Assembly: GCF_001905725.1 (NCBI RefSeq)
Contig: NZ_LIWB01000001.1
Location: 186,001 to 250,000 of the forward strand
From: Streptomyces sp. CB02400
Lineage (GTDB): Bacteria; Actinomycetota; Actinomycetes; Streptomycetales; Streptomycetaceae
DNA length: 64,000 nt
Direction: 5' to 3'
Shown one piece after another: positions 58,078 to 64,000 of this stretch (position 1 is the stretch's first letter; every line of letters begins with the position of its first letter). The notes under the pieces were generated by a model. The model had not been told where the DNA came from and made no database searches. It worked only from the letters and a program-made list of their open reading frames with translations. A program made the position numbers and the translations under genes.

Positions 58078-59556
58078 TCAGTAGGCCCCCTGCCCGTAGA
58101 GCACCGCACGCAGTGTCTTCCACAAGATCACTGTGTCCAGGGCGAGCGACCAGTCCTCCACGTACCGCAGGTCCAGCCGGACCGCCTCCTCCCACGACAG
58201 GTCGCTGCGTCCGCTGATCTGCCACAGGCCGGTGAGGCCGGGCTTGACCAGCAGCCGCCGCCGGATGTCCGGGCCGTAGGCGGCGGACTCCTCCGGTAAC
58301 GGAGGCCGCGGACCGACGAGCGACATCGATCCGGTGAGTACGTTGAAGAGCTGCGGGAGTTCGTCGATCGAGTACCGGCGCAGCACCGCTCCCACCCGGG
58401 TCACCCGCGGATCCCGGTGGAGCTTGAACAGCGGGCCGGCGCCCTCGTTCAGGTCGGCCAGCTCGGCACGGGCCCGGTCGGCCCCGGCGACCATGGTGCG
58501 GAACTTGAGGATGGTGAACTCGCGGCCGTCCTTGCCGACCCTGCGCTGGCGGTAGAACGCCCCGCCCCGGCTGGTCGTCAGCACGAGCAGTGCGACGCCC
58601 ACCATCAGCGGCGCGAACAGCAGCAGCAGGACCGCCGCGCCCAGCCGGTCGACGACCCCTTTGACCGCCCGGCGGCCCCCGGTGAAGGTCGGCATGCTGA
58701 CCCGCAGCAGCGGGATCCCGAGCACCGCGTCGATGTGCAGCCGAGGGCCGGCCACCTCCATCAGCACGGGGGCGACGACCATCTCGGCGTCGCTGCCCTC
58801 GAGGTTCCAGGCCAGCCGCTGCAGCCGGTGCGGTGACCAGTGCGGGTCCGGGGTGACCGCGACGACCCGGTAGCCGTCGCGGCGGACGTGGTCGGCGACG
58901 TCCGTCAGCCGGCCGACGACGGGCACTCCGTCCACCCGGTCACCGTCGGGCCCGAGACCGTCCGTCGTGCACACCGCGTCCACCCGCCAGCCGAGGTGCG
59001 GGAACCTCCGGGTCCGGGTGATCAGATCGTGCACGGTGGCCGGGCTCCCGGCGGCGAGCACCGGTCTCAGGCACCGGCCTTCCTTCCGCTCCCTGTGCAG
59101 CCACAGGCGCAGCAGATACCGCGCGATCATGGTGACGACCGCGATCGCGGGGATCGCCACGAAGATCCAGAGTTTGATGTTGCGCGAGGTGAGGGCGATT
59201 CCGCCGAGCGCCAGGACGACGGTCGCCATGAACAGTGAGCGTCCGAGCCGGCGGAATTCCTCGGCGCCCTGGCCGAGAACGGACGGAGACCACGCCCGGC
59301 CCACCGCGAGCGCCCCCAGCACCAGCAGCCAGGTGCCGAAGGCGAGAATCCCCCACTTCTCATGCCAGTTGGCCGCGTCCCGGACCCCGAAGAAGTTGCC
59401 TATCGCCGCCACCACGAAGGCGGTGGTCACCGTGTCGCCGGTGATCACGGTACGGCGGTACCGCTGCTCCCAGTCGGTCGCGGGTCTGCTGATTGCCCCG
59501 TTCGCCGGACGCTCGCGCGTCGACGGAAACGGGCCGACTAATTCCCCCTGCCGCAC
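58078..59556 (-). CDS. Undecaprenyl-phosphate sugar phosphotransferase (initiating enzyme, WbaP/CpsE type)
   Basis: 492 residues from the GTG at 59556 (a GGGGGG run 5 bp upstream). Four membrane helices and a CoA-binding-like domain (about 45-280) precede a fifth helix and the catalytic bacterial sugar transferase domain (about 305-492): FYRQRRVGKDGREFTILKFRTM, RYSIDELPQLFNVLTGSMSLVGPRPPLPEE, RRLLVKPGLTGLWQISGRSDLSWEEAVRLDLRYVEDWS. It moves a sugar-1-phosphate onto undecaprenyl phosphate and so begins each repeat unit. First gene of the 21-gene operon, with 79 bp to the dehydrogenase gene. Confidence 0.93.
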   Translation of the reverse strand: MRQGELVGPFPSTRERPANGAISRPATDWEQRYRRTVITGDTVTTAFVVAAIGNFFGVRDAANWHEKWGILAFGTWLLVLGALAVGRAWSPSVLGQGAEEFRRLGRSLFMATVVLALGGIALTSRNIKLWIFVAIPAIAVVTMIARYLLRLWLHRERKEGRCLRPVLAAGSPATVHDLITRTRRFPHLGWRVDAVCTTDGLGPDGDRVDGVPVVGRLTDVADHVRRDGYRVVAVTPDPHWSPHRLQRLAWNLEGSDAEMVVAPVLMEVAGPRLHIDAVLGIPLLRVSMPTFTGGRRAVKGVVDRLGAAVLLLLFAPLMVGVALLVLTTSRGGAFYRQRRVGKDGREFTILKFRTMVAGADRARAELADLNEGAGPLFKLHRDPRVTRVGAVLRRYSIDELPQLFNVLTGSMSLVGPRPPLPEESAAYGPDIRRRLLVKPGLTGLWQISGRSDLSWEEAVRLDLRYVEDWSLALDTVILWKTLRAVLYGQGAY

Positions 59557-59961
59557 AGAACCCCCCAGGTCCCCAGTGGTTCGACGTGTTCCCCTGACAC
59601 CGTTTCTCCACCCGGGAGGCCCCCGCCTCCCGCGCCGCGCTGTTCCTCCCCACGGGAGGCCCCCGCCCCCCGCACATGCCGTCCCGGCTGTTCCAGAACT
59701 GGTTGAACGACCCACCCCGGCGACCTCGGGTGCTCCCCGCACCCGGGGTCATCAATGGTCACCTTGTGCCCGAACGGCTGAAGCAAGGTCAATCTAGACC
59801 ATCGGGGCCAGTATGTAGAGGGGATGTGTGTGATTCGTGCGCAAGCTTTGAGACGGGATCGGCCGGCCGGTGACCGCCCGCGGGCGCAGGGCGCGTATGA
59901 CCTGCCGATCACCGCGATCCACCCGGGAAACCGGGCGAGGACCCCGGATAGAATCGCCCGT
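59557..59961. promoter_or_regulatory. Divergent control region of the polysaccharide operon and araC-type gene
   Basis: No gene is recognised. A hairpin CGGGAGGC-CCCC-GCCTCCCG (59613-59632) and a second, imperfect copy of the same GGGAGGCCCCCGCC motif (59654-59667) lie in the leader of the polysaccharide operon and could attenuate it. The AT-richer patch 59800-59825 may carry a promoter, not resolved to -35/-10. Confidence 0.5.
59613..59632 (-). terminator. Leader hairpin upstream of the polysaccharide operon
   Basis: A perfect 8-bp stem with a CCCC loop, 57 bp before the first gene of the operon. It could act as an attenuator or fold-back in the mRNA leader. Confidence 0.45.
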
Positions 59962-60837
59962 ATGGTCCGATCGTCCCGTGGTGAGGCGAGCCCCGGGATG
60001 TGGCGGCGCGAGGCGGGCACCGTGGTGCGCAGGGTCGGGGTGCCCCCGGAGCGGGAGGCGGCCCCTTTCGTCATCGCCGCCGGGTTCCGGATCCCCCGCG
60101 TGCCCACGGAGTGGGCGCCGCACGCGCACGCCTCGCACGAACTCGTCTGGGTGCGCGGGGGCACGCTGACCTCCCGGGTGGCGGACCGCGTCTTCACCGT
60201 GTCCGAGGGGTACGGGCTGTGGATGCCCGCCGGAGTGGTGCACGGGGGCCGGGCGACGGCGGGCGCGGAGTTCCACGACGCCTTCTTCGCCCCTGACCGC
60301 ACACCGTTCGTGTTCGGGGAACCGAAGGCGATCGCGATGACGCCGCTGCTCGCGTCGCTGCTGACCCACCTGGCCCGCACGGACCTCGACGCGGCGGCCA
60401 GGGCGCGGGCGGAGTCGGTCGTGTTCGACGTGCTCCAGCCGGCGGAACGCCAGTTCGCGCTGCAGTTGCCCGGTGACGCCCGGATCGACGCGATCGCCGA
60501 AGCCCTGCTGGACGATCCCGCCGACCCCCGCTCGCTGGAGGAGTGGGCGCGGTGGCTGGGAATCAGCGACCGCACGATCACCCGCGCGTTCCGTCACACG
60601 ACGGGTCTCTCCTTCGCACAGTGGCGGCAGGTGCTGCGCGTGCACCGGGCGCTGACGCTCCTCTCCGAGGGCTTCGACGTGACGACGGTCTCCGAGACCC
60701 TCGGCTACGCGCAGCCCAGCTCCTTCATCGCCGCCTTCCGGCGGGTCATGGGAACCACGCCGGGCGCGTTCTTCGACACGGCCGACGGCACCCCCGAGGG
60801 TGTCCGGAATCCCGTATCGCGTGTCCAGAACTCCTGA
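59962..60837 (+). CDS. AraC-family transcriptional regulator with cupin sensor domain
   Basis: 291 residues from the ATG at 59962. The N-terminal cupin (about 35-130) has HAHASHELVWVRGGTLTSRV and WMPAGVVHGGRA. The C-terminal double HTH (about 185-275) has SLEEWARWLGISDRTITRAFRHTTGLSFAQWRQVLRVHRAL, then VTTVSETLGYAQPSSFIAAFRRVMGTTPGAFF. AraC regulators of this type often sit beside siderophore uptake genes, which here follow in the same direction, and may activate them with the siderophore as ligand. Could also act on the divergent polysaccharide operon. Upstream GTG starts remain possible. Confidence 0.9.
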   Translation: MVRSSRGEASPGMWRREAGTVVRRVGVPPEREAAPFVIAAGFRIPRVPTEWAPHAHASHELVWVRGGTLTSRVADRVFTVSEGYGLWMPAGVVHGGRATAGAEFHDAFFAPDRTPFVFGEPKAIAMTPLLASLLTHLARTDLDAAARARAESVVFDVLQPAERQFALQLPGDARIDAIAEALLDDPADPRSLEEWARWLGISDRTITRAFRHTTGLSFAQWRQVLRVHRALTLLSEGFDVTTVSETLGYAQPSSFIAAFRRVMGTTPGAFFDTADGTPEGVRNPVSRVQNS

Positions 60838-60874
60838 TTGTCGACACGGCGAGCGGAATATAACCTTCTCGGAG

Positions 60875-60893
60875 TTAGGTAACCCTTAGTTGT
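60875..60893. promoter_or_regulatory. Weak iron-box-like sequence
   Basis: TTAGGTAACCCTTAGTTGT resembles the DmdR/IdeR consensus TTAGGTTAGGCTAACCTAA mainly in its left half (11 of 19 positions). It lies 110 bp before an iron importer gene and within the only AT-rich stretch there. Suggestive only. Confidence 0.35.
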
Positions 60894-61002
60894 TGCTCGC
60901 CGTGAACGGTGTCCGCCGTGCGTGGGGGAGTCCGCGGCCCGGCCGGTGAAGCCGGCCGGAGGGTGCCGTACTCCTTGCCCCTCCGACCGTCCGGACCCCT
61001 CG

Positions 61003-61860
61003 ATGTTCACAAGTCCCTTCCTCCGGCACGCCGTTCGCCCCGCGGCCGGCCCCGCGACCGCCCTCAACGGGCACGACCTGGTGCTGCGGTACGGCGGCGA
61101 ACCGGTCGTCCACGGCGTCTCGCTCACCCTGGAACCCGGCCGCGCGACCGCCCTGGTGGGGCCGAACGGCAGCGGGAAGTCCACGCTGCTGCGCGCACTC
61201 TCCCGACTGCACCGGGTGGACACCGGCCGGGTGACGCTCGGCTCCTCCGACGGATCGCCCGAGCGTGACACGGCCCTGCTCAGCCCCCGTCGGTTCGCCC
61301 GCGAGGTCACGCTGTTCTCCCAGTCGAGGCCCGCGCCCCAGGGGCTGACGGTCGCGGAGGTCGTGGCCTTCGGACGCCACCCCTACCGGCGCGGCTTCGC
61401 CGGACCGACCGCCGAGGACCGGACCGCCGTCGACCACGCCATGGGCGTCACCGGTGTGCGGGACATGGCCGGCCGGCCGGTCGGGGAACTCTCCGGCGGG
61501 GAGATGCAGCGCGTCTGGCTCGCGGCCTGCCTGGCCCAGGACACCGGCGTCGTCCTGCTGGACGAACCGACCAACCACCTGGACCTGCGCTACCAGATCG
61601 AGACGCTCGACCTGGTGCGCGACCTCGTCGAGGAGCACGGCATCGCGGTCGGGATCGTGCTGCACGACCTCGACCAGGCGTCCCGCGTCGCGGACACGCT
61701 GGTCCTGATGCGCTCCGGCCGCGTGCACGCGGTGGGAGCACCCGCCGACGTCCTCACCGCCGAGAACATCGGCGAGGTCTACGACATCCGTGTCGAGGTC
61801 GGCACCGACCCCCGCACGGGCCGTCTCCGTATCGACCCCGTCGGACGGCACCCCGTTTGA
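61003..61860 (+). CDS. Siderophore ABC importer, FepC/FhuC-type ATPase
   Basis: 285 residues. Walker A ALVGPNGSGKST, signature LSGGEMQRV, Walker B VLLDEPTNHLD and VLHDLDQASR are intact; VAFGRHPYRRGF is a marker of the iron-chelate (FecE/FhuC) class. The ATG at 61003 is taken; the frame is open further left without similarity. The gene order ATPase-binding protein-permease mirrors fhuCDB of E. coli. The stop codon lies inside the first copy of a 17-bp tandem repeat. Confidence 0.9.
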   Translation: MFTSPFLRHAVRPAAGPATALNGHDLVLRYGGEPVVHGVSLTLEPGRATALVGPNGSGKSTLLRALSRLHRVDTGRVTLGSSDGSPERDTALLSPRRFAREVTLFSQSRPAPQGLTVAEVVAFGRHPYRRGFAGPTAEDRTAVDHAMGVTGVRDMAGRPVGELSGGEMQRVWLAACLAQDTGVVLLDEPTNHLDLRYQIETLDLVRDLVEEHGIAVGIVLHDLDQASRVADTLVLMRSGRVHAVGAPADVLTAENIGEVYDIRVEVGTDPRTGRLRIDPVGRHPV

Positions 61861-61906
61861 AACGGCACTCCGTTTGAAACGGCACTCCGTTTGAAACGGC
61901 ACTCCG
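61846..61906. repeat. 17-bp tandem repeat, about 3.6 copies, overlapping a stop codon
   Basis: Unit CGGCACTCCGTTTGAAA at 61863-61879 and 61880-61896, a first copy with one mismatch (61846-61862) and a partial fourth (61897-61906). The ATPase gene ends in the first copy (TGA 61858-61860), so copy-number change would not alter the protein. It sits 46 bp before the next gene. Confidence 0.92.
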
Positions 61907-61951
61907 CCGCCCGACGAACCATGTAACGAACCGCAAGAAAGAGGCCCCTCC

Positions 61952-63022
61952 ATGAACCGTGCCCGTCGCCTGGCGGCGTCGGCCTCCACCGGGCTCGCCC
62001 TCCTCGCCGCAACGGCCTGCGGCACGACCGACGTCGACAAGACCGAGGCCGGCACCGGCGCCGGAGCCAGTGCGTCGCCCGCGTCGGAGAGTTGCGCCGA
62101 GGACACCACGACCACCTCGACCGCGCCGGTCTCCTTCAAGGACGGCGTCGGCCGGCAGGTGAAGCTCGACAAGCCCGCCCAACGGATCGCCGTCCTGGAA
62201 TGGCAGCAGATCGAGGACGCGCTGACCCTGTGCGTCACCCCCACCGCGGTCTCCGACGCGAAGGGGTACAGCACCTGGGTCAGCGCCGAGAAGCTGCCCG
62301 ACGGGGTGACGGACATCGGCACCCGTGAGGAACCCGACCTCGACACCCTCTACGCGGCCAAGCCCGACCTGATCATCGTGGAGGCGTTCGACGCCGACGA
62401 CGAGACGATCGCGAAGCTGGAGAAGAGGGGCGTCCCCGTGATGGCCACGCGAGGGGCGGACCCGAAGGACCCGATCGGGAACATGCGGGAGGTGTTCAGC
62501 ATGATCGGAAAGGCGACGGGACGCACCGAGCGGGCCGACCAGGTGCTCGAGGAGTTCGACGAGCACCTCGCGACGGCGAAGCAGAAGGTCACCGACGCCG
62601 ATCTGCCGACGAAGGACTTCCTCTTCTTCGACGGATGGCTCCAGGGCGGCAACCTCACCGTCCGCCCCTACAGCGACGGCGCCCTGTTCACCGAGATAGG
62701 CAAGGAACTCGGCATGAACCCCGCGTGGACCGACGACGTCAACAAGGACCACGGGGACGGAGGCGTCGACCCCTCCTACGGCCTCGCGCAGACCGACGTC
62801 GAGGGACTCACCGCGGTGGGGAACGCCAACCTCTTCTACGCCAACGACGAAGGGGCCGGCGGGTACGTCGCGGCGCTGGAGAAGAACCCGATCTGGAAGA
62901 CCCTCCCGGCCGTGAAGGAAGGCCGCGCGCACGCGTTCCCGGCGCGGGTGTGGGGCGCGGGCGGACCGCGCTCCTGCGCGCAGGCGATCGACGCGTACGT
63001 CGACGTGCTCGACAAGAAGTGA
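61952..63022 (+). CDS. Siderophore-binding lipoprotein of the ABC importer
   Basis: 356 residues. Lipoprotein signal ending LLAATAC (Cys 23), a Thr/Ser/Ala-rich spacer, then a class III binding protein fold (about 60-356; VGRQVKLDKPAQRIAVLEWQQIEDALTL, KPDLIIVEAFDADDETI, GNMREVFSMIGKATGRTERA). This is FhuD/FecB-like and binds ferric siderophore outside the membrane. GAAAGAGG lies 8 bp before the ATG. The stop overlaps the permease start (GTGA). Confidence 0.92.
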   Translation: MNRARRLAASASTGLALLAATACGTTDVDKTEAGTGAGASASPASESCAEDTTTTSTAPVSFKDGVGRQVKLDKPAQRIAVLEWQQIEDALTLCVTPTAVSDAKGYSTWVSAEKLPDGVTDIGTREEPDLDTLYAAKPDLIIVEAFDADDETIAKLEKRGVPVMATRGADPKDPIGNMREVFSMIGKATGRTERADQVLEEFDEHLATAKQKVTDADLPTKDFLFFDGWLQGGNLTVRPYSDGALFTEIGKELGMNPAWTDDVNKDHGDGGVDPSYGLAQTDVEGLTAVGNANLFYANDEGAGGYVAALEKNPIWKTLPAVKEGRAHAFPARVWGAGGPRSCAQAIDAYVDVLDKK

Positions 63023-64000
63023 GCGCACCGCACACAGCGGCGCCCGCGGGGACGACGCCGCCGCGCACCGAGCGCGGCGGCGGCCCCGCCGGGGCGGCCG
63101 TCCTGGCCCTCCTCCTCGCCGTGACCGTCCTGGTGGGCATGTGGCACCTGACGCAGGGGACGTCGGGCGTCGGCGTCGGCGACCTGGTGCGCCACCTCGC
63201 CGAGGAAGAGGAGAACCCCGGCGGGGCACCGGTCGGCGAGATCCTCACCGGCTCGCGACTGCCGCGCCTGCTCGCGGGCGTGGCGGTGGGCTTCGCCCTC
63301 GGCTGCGCCGGCGCGCTGCTCCAGTCCGTCACCCACAACGCGCTCTCCTCCCCCGACACCCTGGCGGTCACCGCCGGCTCCTACTTCACGCTCACGCTCG
63401 TCGCGGCCCTCGGCCTCACCGTCCCGCTCTGGGCGTCGGGCGCCGTCGCCTTCGCCGGCGGCCTGCTCGCGGCGGCACTCGTCCTGCTCCTCGCGGGCCG
63501 GGCCGCCGGCACCGCGGGCACCCGGCTGATCCTCGCCGGATCGGCGACGGCGATGGCCCTGGACGCGGCGACCGGGATGCTCCTCATCCTGTTCGACCAG
63601 AACACCACCGGCCTCTTCGCCTGGGGGAGCGGCTCGCTCGCCCAACTGAACATCGACGCGTCGGTACGCGCCTTCCCGCTCGTGGCCGTGGTGCTGTGCG
63701 CCGCCCTGGCGCTGTCCCGGCGGCTGGACGTGATGAACCTCGGCGACGACGCCGCCTCCACCCTCGGCGTGCCGGTCCGGGCCACCCGCGTGACCGCCGT
63801 GCTCTGCGCGGTCCTCCTGACCGGCACGGCGGTGACCCTCGCCGGCCCGATCTCCTTCGTCGGCCTCGGCGCCCCCGTCCTGGCCCGCCTGGTCGCGGGA
63901 CGGGTCCGGGCGCTGCGCCGGCACCTCCTCCTGGTGCCCGCGGCCGGTCTCCTCGGCGCGCTGCTCATCCTGCTCGCGGACGCGGTCCTGCGCGCGGTGC
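63019..64000 (+). CDS. Siderophore ABC importer permease, FecCD family (cut by window edge)
   Basis: At least 327 residues, still open at the right edge. GTG start in a GTGA overlap with the binding-protein gene. About nine to ten hydrophobic segments are visible, with RLPRLLAGVAVGFALGCAGALLQSVTHNALSSPDTLAVTAGS (the FecCD signature) and GPISFVGLGAPVLARLVAG (ATPase-coupling region). A single FecCD half is about 340 residues, so it may end soon or continue into a second half as in FhuB. The fhuCDB-like order favours the double form. Confidence 0.9.
   Translation, partial: MSAPHTAAPAGTTPPRTERGGGPAGAAVLALLLAVTVLVGMWHLTQGTSGVGVGDLVRHLAEEEENPGGAPVGEILTGSRLPRLLAGVAVGFALGCAGALLQSVTHNALSSPDTLAVTAGSYFTLTLVAALGLTVPLWASGAVAFAGGLLAAALVLLLAGRAAGTAGTRLILAGSATAMALDAATGMLLILFDQNTTGLFAWGSGSLAQLNIDASVRAFPLVAVVLCAALALSRRLDVMNLGDDAASTLGVPVRATRVTAVLCAVLLTGTAVTLAGPISFVGLGAPVLARLVAGRVRALRRHLLLVPAAGLLGALLILLADAVLRAV

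Noticed and set aside
60875..60893. Iron box taken as proven
   Set aside because: Only 11 of 19 consensus positions match; kept as a weak feature only.
61846..61906. 17-bp tandem repeat considered as CRISPR or attachment site
   Set aside because: Copies are contiguous with no spacers, and no tRNA, integrase or direct flanks are present.

Overview
The window is very GC-rich, its genes use strong third-position GC, and almost all have GTG/ATG starts with overlapping stop/start pairs. It encodes a xylanase/arabinofuranosidase pair that matches, in layout and catalytic residues, the xlnA/abfB pair known from Streptomyces lividans and S. coelicolor. I read it as a Streptomyces chromosome segment, accessory rather than core in much of its length. 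No tRNA, rRNA, CRISPR array, transposase or phage gene was recognised.

Layout. 1-3.9 kb: the start of a membrane protein, two decayed gene relics (erythromycin esterase-like, Gfo/Idh/MocA-like) and a secreted lysyl-oxidase-family protein. 4-7.6 kb: divergent xlnA (GH10+CBM13) and abfB (CBM13+GH62), with a cluster of short palindromes between them. 7.7-8.9 kb: a metallo-beta-lactamase-fold hydrolase divergent from a MarR regulator across an 18-bp palindrome. 9.4-17.7 kb: four adjacent co-directional genes that look like an NTP-dependent conflict/surveillance system. They encode a trypsin-co-occurring small protein, a trypsin-like protease with a VMAP-type C-terminus, a MoxR AAA+ ATPase, and a 1600-residue SAV_2336/nucleoside-phosphorylase/NB-ARC/TPR protein. 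18-21.2 kb: a corrinoid ABC importer under a cobalamin riboswitch. 21.5-25.4 kb: an MFS exporter and an M20 amidohydrolase divergent from a double Lrp/AsnC regulator. 26-27.9 kb: an exonuclease-BRCT-BRCT-TerD fusion. 28.3-31.3 kb: pntAB transhydrogenase. 31.4-32.1 kb: a PAP2 phosphatase. 32.1-59.6 kb: 21 minus-strand genes for a surface or exopolysaccharide, nearly all overlapping. 60-64 kb: an AraC regulator and a siderophore-type Fe importer whose permease runs off the window.

How it works together. In the polysaccharide locus the first gene (58078-59556) loads the first sugar onto the lipid carrier. An AlgD-like dehydrogenase should supply a uronic acid, and an asparagine-synthase-type amidotransferase may convert a uronic acid to its amide. 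Several glycosyltransferases, a Wzx-like flippase, a Wzy-like polymerase and two Wzz-like proteins assemble the chain. A heparinase II/III-like protein and a beta-helix lipoprotein may trim or modify it. The downstream half carries a compact set: cytidylyltransferase, C-methyltransferase, epimerase, RmlC-like epimerase, class III aminotransferase, PIG-L deacetylase and DUF4910 protein. It looks dedicated to an unusual CDP-linked, branched or amino sugar.

The two items I consider most worth follow-up are the four-gene surveillance system at 9406-17706 and the unusual-sugar set at 32113-42440.
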